From the NCBI GenBank assembly GCA_046153505.1, contig JBJXDT010000069.1, positions 1-53,298 on the forward strand: a stretch of DNA of 53,298 nt, read 5' to 3'. Position numbers and translations under genes: made by a program. How positions within the stretch are numbered: position 1 is the stretch's first letter; each line of letters opens with the position of its first letter. The notes beneath the pieces were generated by a model. That model was not told the DNA's origin and searched no databases. It was given only the letters and a program-made list of their open reading frames with translations. The DNA is from JBJXDT01 sp046153505. Its GTDB lineage: Bacteria > Pseudomonadota > Gammaproteobacteria > Burkholderiales > Methylophilaceae. Of the stretch, positions 40,301 through 48,723 are shown piece after piece.

Positions 40301-41542
40301 TTGAAAAAAATTATAGAAATTAAGCCAGAAGCTTTATTTAATAAGCCTCTAAGCCCAATTAACACAAACGCACCTTTAACTGGCGATGCAACTATTTCTG
40401 GCCTAAAAAACCCACCGCCGCTGTCGCTTTACATTCACATTCCTTGGTGCGTCAAAAAGTGTCCGTATTGCGATTTTAATTCGCACGAAACCCGCAATGT
40501 AATTCCTGAAAAGCGTTACGTTGCTGCGCTGATTGCCGACATAGAGCAATCTGTGCCGCGCGTATATGGCCGCAAAATTAAAAGTGTATTTTTTGGTGGT
40601 GGCACGCCAAGTTTGTTTTCGCCCGAATCCATCAACAGAATTTTAAGCGCGGTAAACATGCTTACCCCACTTGAGTATGATGCGGAGGTGACTTTGGAAG
40701 CCAACCCTGGCACAGTGGATACTGCGCATTTTGAGGGTTATAAAGATGCAGGTATTAATCGCGTTTCCCTTGGCATTCAAAGTTTTAATGCGAATTATCT
40801 CCAAGCCTTAGGCCGCATTCACGATGACAAACAAGCGATTGTGGCAGCTGAACTTGCGCTCAAAACATTCAAGCGTGTAAATTTAGATGTAATGTATGCG
40901 TTGCCATATCAAACGCTAGAACACGCATTACAAGACGCACAAATGGCGGTGAATTTTAGCCCAGACCATCTCTCGTTTTACCATTTAACTTTAGAGCCAA
41001 ATACGCCGTTTTACCTAACTCCACCTAACTTGCCGAGCGATGACGCGAGTGCAGAAATGCAAGAAAAGATTGAGTATTATCTAGCCGAAAATGGTTATGA
41101 GCATTACGAAACTTCGGCCTTCTGCAAAACACGAAGCCAAGCGCGACACAATTTGAATTACTGGCAATTTGGAGATTATTTAGGCATTGGCGCTGGTGCG
41201 CATTCCAAATTAAGTTATCACGATAAAATTACCCGCGAAACACGACACAAGCATCCAAAAGCTTTTATGGAAGGAGCTGAAAATGGGAGTTCGGCTGATA
41301 AAACGTGGCAAATTGAGTCAGCAGATTTAGGCTTTGAATTTATGATGAATGCACTACGCTTGATTGATGGTTTTGAGATAAAATTATTTCAGGAGCGTAC
41401 AGGCATGCCCTGGGAGGCAATATCCTCAAGGGTTTCGAAGGCATTAGAAAAAGGTTTAATCTCACAAAATATGCACACTATTAAACCAACATTGCGTGGG
41501 CAACGCTATTTAAACGATTTATTAGCGCTGTTTTTAGACTAA
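40301..41542 (+). CDS. hemW: heme chaperone HemW (radical SAM, HemN-like)
   Basis: HemW is a radical-SAM-like protein that binds haem and delivers it to respiratory proteins; it was formerly called oxygen-independent coproporphyrinogen oxidase. The 413-residue frame has the cluster motif CVKKCPYC (near 50-57; HemW has CxxxCxxC), FFGGGTPSLF, RVSLGIQSFN, and the diagnostic HNLNYWQFGDYLGIGAGAHS, then a HemN_C domain. HemW lacks the extra Cys of true HemN. The frame has no ATG or GTG before the conserved core; TTG at 40301 is the only reasonable start and gives about 40 extra N-terminal residues. Confidence 0.93.
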   Translation: MKKIIEIKPEALFNKPLSPINTNAPLTGDATISGLKNPPPLSLYIHIPWCVKKCPYCDFNSHETRNVIPEKRYVAALIADIEQSVPRVYGRKIKSVFFGGGTPSLFSPESINRILSAVNMLTPLEYDAEVTLEANPGTVDTAHFEGYKDAGINRVSLGIQSFNANYLQALGRIHDDKQAIVAAELALKTFKRVNLDVMYALPYQTLEHALQDAQMAVNFSPDHLSFYHLTLEPNTPFYLTPPNLPSDDASAEMQEKIEYYLAENGYEHYETSAFCKTRSQARHNLNYWQFGDYLGIGAGAHSKLSYHDKITRETRHKHPKAFMEGAENGSSADKTWQIESADLGFEFMMNALRLIDGFEIKLFQERTGMPWEAISSRVSKALEKGLISQNMHTIKPTLRGQRYLNDLLALFLD

Positions 41543-42865
41543 ATTCTTGTGTTGTTCCAACATTGCAATTAATAAGGAAATTTCCTCAATAACCGCTTTG
41601 CCAAAACCTGAACGTTCACCGTTACGATTATCATTGATTAAATTGCGCAAATAGGGAACTGCAGATTCGTTTGGCCATAAAGCCGAGAGTTTTTCGCAAA
41701 TATGGGGAAACTCTTCCAATGTTTCTGCAACAACCATCGCAACATTTTTATCTTCCCAAGCAGGGGTCATGACATTAAAAGTTTGATGCATCACTTTTGC
41801 GTAATTTTCAAATTCCTCTTTTTGATTAAGCTGTTTAAAAATTTCTAACAAATAAAGCCATAGATTTACAGATGATTTGGGTTGGGCGCGAATCGACCAT
41901 TTAATATGTTCAATCGCATTTTCTGGCTGATTTTTACCCATCATAAATCTAGCCTCATCAAGTATAGAACGCTCATGAAGATCCTCAACTTGAGTAGTCG
42001 CATTCAAAGGCACACCTGTTTTGGTATCTACTATTTTTTGTTCTGTTTTTTGCCAAGTGTCCTGAAACTCAGGCACTACTTTTTCTTGACGGGTGTCGAA
42101 CAGCAGTTTTCTAGATGCATTTTTCCGATGTTTTTTGTGTAAGTAAGCGCCCAAGCCCCCAACCAGCGCCAAACCCAGAACCGCTAACAGTGCATTCATA
42201 TTTACTTTTTCAAGCATAGCGCTTAAAAGATTAGGCGGCTGTACTTTTTTTATTGCTGGCATAGTATTAGATTGAATAAGCTGTGCATCTAAATTTTTAA
42301 AGGCTTTCTTTTTCGGCAAAGACATGGTCTTATCTAAAATTAATTTCAAGTCATTTAGCTTGCTTTGTAAAAATACCAACTTCTTATTTAATTTCTCCAA
42401 CTCATCTTTCAAAAATTTATTTTTCGTTACTAAATAGTCGTATTCAGCCAATAAACTTTTAGGCACATGTCGCACTTCGTCAATCATGTTATAGCTCATG
42501 TGCAGCTCATTTTGATCAGATTTTGAACGCGCAGATTTAATCGCTTGTGCGCTATATGAAAGTGATTTTAAAGTAGGAATGACCACTGCAGTTGGCACAG
42601 TAAAATCTACTTTTGTGCTTAACTTGGGCATCGTTTCAGCGTTTAGACTCAGCACCTTTGCAGTAAAGTGTCGCTGCATGACTTTGTTTTTAGGATAAAA
42701 CTTGGCTGCTAGTTCATCCAAGCTTTCGCCTGGCAGTATGGGCCAAGTCATACTATTTTTATTTTCTAATCCATCGTCTAAAACTAAAACATCTGCAGCT
42801 TGTGCGCTTGCTGCTATCAACAAGGCAGGCGTTATTATAAATACTAAAGTTGAATTTAGCTTCAT
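41534..42865 (-). CDS. FimV-like membrane protein with LysM-like N terminus
   Basis: The 443-residue product has a signal peptide (about 1-23), then a LysM-like segment WPILPGESLDELAAKFYPKN (about 41-60), a coiled coil (about 160-200), one membrane helix (about 238-256) and a cytoplasmic C-terminal helical domain. The last 150 residues match the FimV-like protein at 20810-22651: LWLYLLEIF with IWLFLLDLL, LEEFPHICEKLSALW with LESFPHLAEGLEQVW, and NRNGERSGFGKAVIEEISLL with NRLEPRAGLDKNLIEELLLL. It follows argH by 7 nt and converges on hemW with a 9-nt overlap. FimV proteins combine peptidoglycan binding with a cytoplasmic TPR-like end, so a polar or envelope scaffold role is likely. Confidence 0.75.
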   Translation of the reverse strand: MKLNSTLVFIITPALLIAASAQAADVLVLDDGLENKNSMTWPILPGESLDELAAKFYPKNKVMQRHFTAKVLSLNAETMPKLSTKVDFTVPTAVVIPTLKSLSYSAQAIKSARSKSDQNELHMSYNMIDEVRHVPKSLLAEYDYLVTKNKFLKDELEKLNKKLVFLQSKLNDLKLILDKTMSLPKKKAFKNLDAQLIQSNTMPAIKKVQPPNLLSAMLEKVNMNALLAVLGLALVGGLGAYLHKKHRKNASRKLLFDTRQEKVVPEFQDTWQKTEQKIVDTKTGVPLNATTQVEDLHERSILDEARFMMGKNQPENAIEHIKWSIRAQPKSSVNLWLYLLEIFKQLNQKEEFENYAKVMHQTFNVMTPAWEDKNVAMVVAETLEEFPHICEKLSALWPNESAVPYLRNLINDNRNGERSGFGKAVIEEISLLIAMLEQHKNLV

Positions 42866-42872
42866 TCGTTTA

Positions 42873-44285
42873 TTAAATAACTTTACGCGCTCTGGAAATG
42901 GCTTGTTTAACTTGTTTAGGTGAAGTGCCGCCTATGTGGTTGCGACTGCCGATAGAACCTTCGAGCGTTAATACAGCAAATACATCTTTATCAATTTTAT
43001 CGCTGAATTTTTGCAACTCAAGTAATGGCAAATCAGCCAAGTCGCAAGCTTTTTTTACCGCATGTTTTACTGCCAACGCAACCACTTCGTGCGCATCCCT
43101 AAACGGCATGCCTTTTTTTACCAAATAATCCGCTAAATCCGTTGCGGTGGCATAGCCTTCCATCGCGGCTTGCCGCATGTTGACCTTATTAACAGCAATA
43201 CCACGAAGCATATCCGCATAAATTTTTAGCGACATGAGCACCGTATCCCCTGTGTCAAACAGTGGCTCTTTGTCTTCTTGATTGTCTTTATTGTAGGCTA
43301 GCGGCTGTGCTTTCATTAAAGTCAGCAATGCCACTAAATTACCGTTTACGCGTCCAGTTTTACCACGCACCAGCTCTGGCACATCAGGGTTTTTCTTTTG
43401 CGGCATAATGCTAGATCCCGTACAAAAGCGATCGGCGATTTCGACAAACGCAAACCGCGGGCTAGACCACAAAATCAATTCTTCGGAAAACCGTGATAAA
43501 TGTGTCATCAACAACGCGCTGGCTGCAGCAAATTCAATCGCAAAATCTCTATCTGAAACCGCATCTAGTGAATTTTCACATACACCATCAAAACCCAAAA
43601 GCTTGGCAACCAATGCCCTGTCAATAGGATAGCTGGTACCTGCAAGCGCGGCGGCACCCAGTGGTAACTGGTTTGCACGTTTTCTGCAATCTGAAAATCT
43701 GGCCGCATCTCGTTTCAGCATTTCAAAATAGGCAAGCAGATGATGGCCGAAAGTAACAGGTTGAGCAACTTGCAGATGCGTAAAACCTGGCATTATCGTT
43801 TCGATATTTGCCTCGGCTAAATCTAAAATAGAATTTTGCAAAGTTTTGATGGCACTTAAAATTTCATCGCACGTTGCTCGTAACCACAACCGAATATCGG
43901 TTGCGACTTGATCGTTACGGCTTCTACCAGTATGTAAGCGCTTACCCGCGTCACCTATCTTATCTGTAAGCCGTTTTTCAATATTCAAATGCACGTCTTC
44001 TAAATCTAGCAGCCATTCAAATTTACCAGTTTGAATTTCAACCAAAATTTCTTTTAGGCCTTTTTGAATCGATACCAAATCTTTTTTGGAAATAATGCCT
44101 TGCACAGCCAGCATTTGTGCGTGTGCCAGCGAGCCCTGAATATCGAATTCAGCGAGTCTTTTATCGAAGTCTACGGAGGCGGTATAACGCTTAACAAGTT
44201 CAGCCACTGGCTCATTAAAACGCCCCGACCATACCTCTGCTTTAGAATTCAACGAGGTCTTTTTAATTTTTGATTTATCCTGCAC
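42873..44285 (-). CDS. argH: argininosuccinate lyase
   Basis: ArgH splits argininosuccinate into arginine and fumarate, the last step of arginine synthesis. The 470 residues contain WSGRFNEPVAELVKRY, HTGRSRNDQVATDIRLWLR near 115, the diagnostic GSSIMPQKKNPDVPELVRGK near 285 and DNQEDKEPLFD. The start is GTG at 44285; no ATG lies nearby. It is divergent from algZ, the same neighbourhood as in Pseudomonas, and is followed by the second FimV-like gene. Confidence 0.96.
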   Translation of the reverse strand: MQDKSKIKKTSLNSKAEVWSGRFNEPVAELVKRYTASVDFDKRLAEFDIQGSLAHAQMLAVQGIISKKDLVSIQKGLKEILVEIQTGKFEWLLDLEDVHLNIEKRLTDKIGDAGKRLHTGRSRNDQVATDIRLWLRATCDEILSAIKTLQNSILDLAEANIETIMPGFTHLQVAQPVTFGHHLLAYFEMLKRDAARFSDCRKRANQLPLGAAALAGTSYPIDRALVAKLLGFDGVCENSLDAVSDRDFAIEFAAASALLMTHLSRFSEELILWSSPRFAFVEIADRFCTGSSIMPQKKNPDVPELVRGKTGRVNGNLVALLTLMKAQPLAYNKDNQEDKEPLFDTGDTVLMSLKIYADMLRGIAVNKVNMRQAAMEGYATATDLADYLVKKGMPFRDAHEVVALAVKHAVKKACDLADLPLLELQKFSDKIDKDVFAVLTLEGSIGSRNHIGGTSPKQVKQAISRARKVI

Positions 44286-44450
44286 TTTTAATATTACTTT
44301 TTAGAGTAAGGTTAATATGACAATATGACTAATAATAATATAGAAAACTACTATATTCCTACATATTTCGGTATTATAAGCTTATTATAAATAATGATTG
44401 TCTCTTTTTAATCAAAGATTTAATCAATTAACTTAATTTAGAACCTAACA

Positions 44451-45443
44451 GTGCGTAAAAATAGCCGCTTACCCAATTTGCATAATCTTGGTATTCACCT
44501 GCGAATTTTGCTGATAGTGAACGTGCTTGCCATACTTGCAACGATGCTACTAAGCAAGGAGTTAAACGATTTTTTTTCACTGCTTGCTGAGTTATCTGCC
44601 GTTGTTCAACCAATCATATTAATTAGTATGCTTGGCTTATACGGTCTTTATCCGTTATTAAGCAAACTTAAATATTGGCAAGGCATACTCATAATCTTTA
44701 TTTTGGAAATGACCATTTCAGCTTGTGTTGTGTCATTTCTCAGCCATTATTTTTCTTTTGACAATATCTCCAGCCCCTATCGTGCAAGCGCTTTGGCGGC
44801 AACGATTACAGGCATTGTAGCCTACTACTTTTATCTGCAAGAACGTGCCTATTCACCCGCCATTGTGGAAGCGCGTTTGCAAGCTTTGCAAGCTCGCATC
44901 CGTCCACATTTTTTGTTTAACAGCATTAACGCTGTCTTGTCTGTCATCCGCAGTCAGCCCAAACGCGCAGAAAGTGCATTGGAAGATATGGCTGATTTAT
45001 TTCGCGTTTTGATGGCAGAAAATCGAGATTTAGTACCCATTTCAGAAGAAATTGCACTGTGTCGCCAATACTTGAATATTGAAAGCCTGCGCTTGGAAAA
45101 TCGCCTGAAAATCACTTGGCAAATTGACAATATGCCACCTGACGCCTTAATACCCCCGCTAGTTTTGCAACCTTTGCTGGAAAACGCTGTTTACCATGGT
45201 ATTGAGCCGATGCCAGAAGGGGGCGAAATTGTTGTATCAATCACGCCAAAAAATAAAGCGTTATTTATCAGTATCAGTAATCCTTACGTGCCAGAAAACG
45301 ACCACCATAGCGGCAACAAAATGGCGCTTAAAAATATTAAAGAGCGCTTAAAACTTCACTTTGATTTAGAAGCTACGCTTAAAACTGAAACTAAAGATAA
45401 CTTTTACAAAGTGCTTATTTTTTTACCGTATGAGACAAATTAA
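44451..45443 (+). CDS. algZ: LytS/AlgZ-type sensor histidine kinase
   Basis: The 330-residue protein has four or so N-terminal membrane helices (about 18-125) and a cytoplasmic LytS-type kinase domain: RIRPHFLFNSINAVLSVIRSQP with the phospho-His (near 155), then PLVLQPLLENAVYHGIE (N box) and MALKNIKERLKLHF (G-box region). This is the AlgZ/FimS layout, known in Pseudomonas to control alginate and twitching with AlgR. It starts at GTG and ends directly before algR. The signal it senses is unknown. In the upstream gap with argH there are an 8-bp tandem repeat (AATATGAC at 44314-44329) and a 10-bp palindrome (44376-44385). Confidence 0.92.
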   Translation: MRKNSRLPNLHNLGIHLRILLIVNVLAILATMLLSKELNDFFSLLAELSAVVQPIILISMLGLYGLYPLLSKLKYWQGILIIFILEMTISACVVSFLSHYFSFDNISSPYRASALAATITGIVAYYFYLQERAYSPAIVEARLQALQARIRPHFLFNSINAVLSVIRSQPKRAESALEDMADLFRVLMAENRDLVPISEEIALCRQYLNIESLRLENRLKITWQIDNMPPDALIPPLVLQPLLENAVYHGIEPMPEGGEIVVSITPKNKALFISISNPYVPENDHHSGNKMALKNIKERLKLHFDLEATLKTETKDNFYKVLIFLPYETN

Positions 45444-46181
45444 GTGGGCGAGATTTTAAAAATTCTGATTGCCGATGACGAAACGCCAGCCCGCAATCGC
45501 TTACGTGATTTGCTTACAGACATCGGGAATAATCAAATTGTCGCTGAAGCTAAAAATGGCAAAGAAGCTCTCGAATTAGCGGGTGAAACTAAACCCGATT
45601 TAATGTTGTTAGATATTCGCATGCCGCTTATGGATGGCCTAGAAACTGCGCAGCATGCGCAAAAACTAGCACCGAAACCACATATTATTTTCACTACCGC
45701 ATACGATGTTTATGCCATTAAAGCGTTTGATTTAAATGCGATTGATTACTTGCTAAAACCAATACGCCTTGAACGTTTGCAAATCGCGATTGATAAAGTA
45801 CAAGCGCTGAAACCCGCGCAGATAGAGGCGCTGAAGCCATTGCAAAAATCACGTAGTCACCTAAGTATTCACGAGCGTGGCCGTGTGATTTTAGTACCCA
45901 TATGCGATATTGTATATTTGCGTGCCGAACTAAAATACATCACAGTTCGCACAGTTGAACATGAATATTTGTTAGAAGAATCTCTAACAAATTTAGAAGC
46001 AGAATTTAGTGATTATTTTGTGCGCCTACACCGCAACTGCCTAGTAGCTAACGCTTATATTGTTGGGTATGAAAAACGAGCCGATGAAACTGGCGATTCG
46101 CAATGGCACGCCCTTTTAAAAGGCGTGCCAGAAACGGTTGCGATTAGTCGCCGGCAGCAACATTTAGTGCGCCAGCACTAA
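45444..46181 (+). CDS. algR: AlgR-type LytTR response regulator
   Basis: The 245-residue regulator has a receiver domain (about 1-120: LIADDETPARNRL, phospho-acceptor Asp in LMLLDIRMPLMDG near 57, FTTAYDVYAIKAFDLNAIDYLLKP) and a C-terminal LytTR DNA-binding domain (about 145-245: DIVYLRAELKYITVRT, FVRLHRNCLVAN). It starts at GTG immediately after the algZ stop. The gene order argH/algZ-algR-hemC-hemD is the Pseudomonas one. In Methylophilaceae-like bacteria the target genes are not known; the FimV-like proteins in this window are possible but unproven members of the same physiology. Confidence 0.93.
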   Translation: MGEILKILIADDETPARNRLRDLLTDIGNNQIVAEAKNGKEALELAGETKPDLMLLDIRMPLMDGLETAQHAQKLAPKPHIIFTTAYDVYAIKAFDLNAIDYLLKPIRLERLQIAIDKVQALKPAQIEALKPLQKSRSHLSIHERGRVILVPICDIVYLRAELKYITVRTVEHEYLLEESLTNLEAEFSDYFVRLHRNCLVANAYIVGYEKRADETGDSQWHALLKGVPETVAISRRQQHLVRQH

Positions 46182-46185
46182 TTAA

Positions 46186-46860
46186 TCAATTATTTTTATT
46201 TTTACTCAAGTCGGCAATCACTTTTGCGGCCCAATCTTTTCCACCTAGCCCAAATGCGATCGCCAATGCCAAAAATACCGCGCCAAATACGATGACAAAT
46301 AGAGAGTAAATCAACTGCATCCCTATACCAAGCTGCTCTAGCGCTACAAACACGGCTAATAGCTGTATTCCATACTCTGCAGATGTGCTCACAGCTAACG
46401 CATGTTCAAACTTAATGCCATACAACCATGCAAATACCAATCTATTGACAAAACGCGCCAACAACGTACCAAACACAATCACTAAAATGGCCACGATAAT
46501 ATGTGGTAAATAGCCTGCCAGTTGCTCCAACAAATGGGCTACTGCAATCAGTTCTAGTGAGTTTGCGCCAGTAATCACAAATAAAATAATTACTAGCCAA
46601 TACATTAGCTGACTAATAATACCGCTCAACGTTAGTTTAACGTTGCCGTTGTTCATAAATGCTTCTAAACCAGACTTTTGTGCGAATTGATCGAAATGCG
46701 TAAAGTCCAAAATTCGCTTCACTGCACTTCGCACTAACATTGCAATAATCCAGCCAAAAAATAAAATGACTAAAACCGCGAGTAATTTAGGTACAAAATT
46801 AACGAGTTGTAACCAGAATTGGTTAAGTGAATTTACGAAAATGTCCAACTGATATTGCAT
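46186..46860 (-). CDS. MscS-family small-conductance channel-like membrane protein
   Basis: The 224-residue protein has about five membrane helices: KLLAVLVILFFGWIIAML (about 24-41), GIISQLMYWLVIILFVI, LPHIIVAILVIVFGTLLA, the region around YGIQLLAVFVALEQLG, and a last helix reading LFVIVFGAVFLALAIAFGLGG. Repeated helix units of this kind (TM_helix, as in CmpX-like proteins) are typical of small proteins related to mechanosensitive channels that lack the large cytoplasmic MscS beta domain. Whether it forms a channel is not proven. It points away from hemC, sharing a 165-nt intergenic region, and is the only gene that interrupts the algR-hemC neighbourhood. Confidence 0.8.
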   Translation of the reverse strand: MQYQLDIFVNSLNQFWLQLVNFVPKLLAVLVILFFGWIIAMLVRSAVKRILDFTHFDQFAQKSGLEAFMNNGNVKLTLSGIISQLMYWLVIILFVITGANSLELIAVAHLLEQLAGYLPHIIVAILVIVFGTLLARFVNRLVFAWLYGIKFEHALAVSTSAEYGIQLLAVFVALEQLGIGMQLIYSLFVIVFGAVFLALAIAFGLGGKDWAAKVIADLSKNKNN

Positions 46861-46894
46861 AAAAATCTCCCAGAAATAGAGTTAAAACAATGAG

Positions 46895-46923
46895 TTAACT
46901 CAAAATTAATCAAACTGTATAAT
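46895..46923 (+). promoter_or_regulatory. candidate hemC promoter with overlapping palindrome
   Basis: TTAACT (46895-46900), a 17-nt spacer and a perfect TATAAT (46918-46923) lie about 100 nt before hemC. The -35 is inside the 12-bp perfect palindrome TGAGTTAACTCA (46891-46902). GAGTTAA occurs again at 46879-46885. Confidence 0.45.
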
Positions 46924-47025
46924 CACCCCTGATTAAATTTTTAATTCTAGCAAAACGTAAGCTTAACCTAAAACAAGGATTCGTAATAACACTTTGTAAA
47001 CAATAGCCTGTGATAAAATTACAGC

Positions 47026-47970
47026 ATGAATCAACTTATACACCCCCAAAAGCTAGTCATAGCAAGCCGTGAGAGCGCACTTGCTATGTGGCAAGCCAAG
47101 CATATTCAATCTACACTACAAGCGCTTTACCCAAAATGTGATGTACAAATTTTGGGCATGACGACAACAGGCGACCAAATTTTAGATTCGCCACTTTCGC
47201 GCATCGGTGGCAAAGGTTTATTTGTTAAAGAGCTAGAAACCGCGCTTGAAAATGGAAGTGCTGATTTAGCCGTGCACAGCATGAAAGATGTACCCATGAA
47301 CTTGCCTGAAGGATTTATGCTAGTGGCAACGGGGGAGCGCGAAGACCCGCGTGATGCTTTTGTTTCTAACGATTTTGATAATTTGGAAGCTTTATCCCAT
47401 GGTGCGGTTGTTGGCACCTCTAGTTTACGCCGCCAAAGCCAATTACAAGCTCGCTTTCCCCACTTAAAAATTGAATCTTTACGTGGCAATTTGCAAACAC
47501 GTTTACGAAAACTGGATGAAGGGCAATATGCGGCTATTATTCTTGCTGCGGCCGGCCTAATTCGCTTGGGTTTAAGTACTCGAATCAAATCGACCATTAG
47601 CCCACAAGAAAGTATTCCTGCGGTTGGGCAAGGTGCATTGGGCATTGAGATAAATGCAAATCGGCAAGATTTATTAGAAACCTTAGCGCCGTTAAACCAT
47701 AAAAATTCTCAACTTTGTGTAGAGGCAGAACGTGCCTTTAGCCGAGCTCTAGCAGGCAGTTGCACGGTGCCACTTGGCGCGTATGCAACCATTGCGAATG
47801 ATGAAATTGTGATGTCTGGTTTTGTAGCCAGTGTAGACGGTAAACAAATGTTGCGCGAAACTACAACTGCCTCCACTGCCAATCCAGATGCGGTTGGTAG
47901 AGCATTGGCAGAAAAACTCATTGCGCGCGGTGCAGATAAAATTTTGGCCGAATTAGACCACATTAAATAA
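47026..47970 (+). CDS. hemC: hydroxymethylbilane synthase (porphobilinogen deaminase)
   Basis: HemC polymerises four porphobilinogens into hydroxymethylbilane in haem synthesis. The 314 residues show IASRESALAMWQAKHI at the start, GGKGLFVKELE and VHSMKDVP near 85, TSSLRRQSQLQARFP with the substrate-binding Arg, QGALGIE and the cofactor Cys in AGSCTVPLGAYA near 245. hemD starts directly after its stop codon. The gene order after algR matches Pseudomonas. Confidence 0.97.
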   Translation: MNQLIHPQKLVIASRESALAMWQAKHIQSTLQALYPKCDVQILGMTTTGDQILDSPLSRIGGKGLFVKELETALENGSADLAVHSMKDVPMNLPEGFMLVATGEREDPRDAFVSNDFDNLEALSHGAVVGTSSLRRQSQLQARFPHLKIESLRGNLQTRLRKLDEGQYAAIILAAAGLIRLGLSTRIKSTISPQESIPAVGQGALGIEINANRQDLLETLAPLNHKNSQLCVEAERAFSRALAGSCTVPLGAYATIANDEIVMSGFVASVDGKQMLRETTTASTANPDAVGRALAEKLIARGADKILAELDHIK

Positions 47971-48723
47971 ATGAACGCACTTTTGGCAGGCAAGTATATC
48001 GCCATTACCCGCCCCGCAGAGCAAGCCAAAAAACTTGCCGATCTCATTACAAATGCAGGCGGTACGCCCATTTTATTTCCGCTAATTGAAATCACACCGC
48101 TTGCTGACTACACTTTATTTGATGCAACACTAAACCAGATTGAACATGTCGATTGGGCGATTTTTATCAGCAGTAATGCTGTACAAAATAGCATGCCAAG
48201 ATTCGTAAAAAGAGGCATTCCTGCTACTGTAAATTTTGCTGCAATTGGCCCTGTGACAGCAGCAGAACTTAAAGAGTTTGGCGTAGCGCAAGTGTTTACA
48301 CCACAAAGCCGATTTGACTCGGAAGCCTTGCTTGAATTACCCGAAATGAGGAATATGGAAGGTAAAAAAGTCATGATTTTTCGCGGCGTTGGTGGGCGCG
48401 AAATACTAGCAGAAAGCCTTATACAGCGCGGCGCTACAGTGAATTTTGCAGAGTGTTACCAACGTACAAATCCACAAAAGAATTGCCAGGTTTTGCATAG
48501 CTTTTGGAATGAAAAAAAACTGCATGGTATAGTCGTAACAAGCTCAGAAGCCATGCGACATTTGCTTGATTTAGCAAGAGACTCAGAATGGCTAAAAAAC
48601 ACACCTATTTTTGTGAATCATGCACGCGTGGCGGAACAAGCTTTAAGACAAAACTTGCAAGTGCATGTCGCCTTAACTGGGGGCGATGAGGCGATGTTTA
48701 AAAAACTTACAACTACACTTTAG
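47971..48723 (+). CDS. hemD: uroporphyrinogen-III synthase
   Basis: HemD closes hydroxymethylbilane with ring-D inversion to uroporphyrinogen III. The 250 residues have the loose HemD pattern: ITRPAEQAKKLADLITNAGG at the start, DWAIFISSNAVQNSM, AAIGPVTAAELKEFG, IFRGVGGREILAESLIQRGATVNFAECYQRT near 150 and VTSSEAMRHLLDLA. HemD is poorly conserved, but position after hemC (ATG abutting the stop) confirms it. Its last 11 nt overlap the end of the convergent reductase gene. Confidence 0.94.
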   Translation: MNALLAGKYIAITRPAEQAKKLADLITNAGGTPILFPLIEITPLADYTLFDATLNQIEHVDWAIFISSNAVQNSMPRFVKRGIPATVNFAAIGPVTAAELKEFGVAQVFTPQSRFDSEALLELPEMRNMEGKKVMIFRGVGGREILAESLIQRGATVNFAECYQRTNPQKNCQVLHSFWNEKKLHGIVVTSSEAMRHLLDLARDSEWLKNTPIFVNHARVAEQALRQNLQVHVALTGGDEAMFKKLTTTL

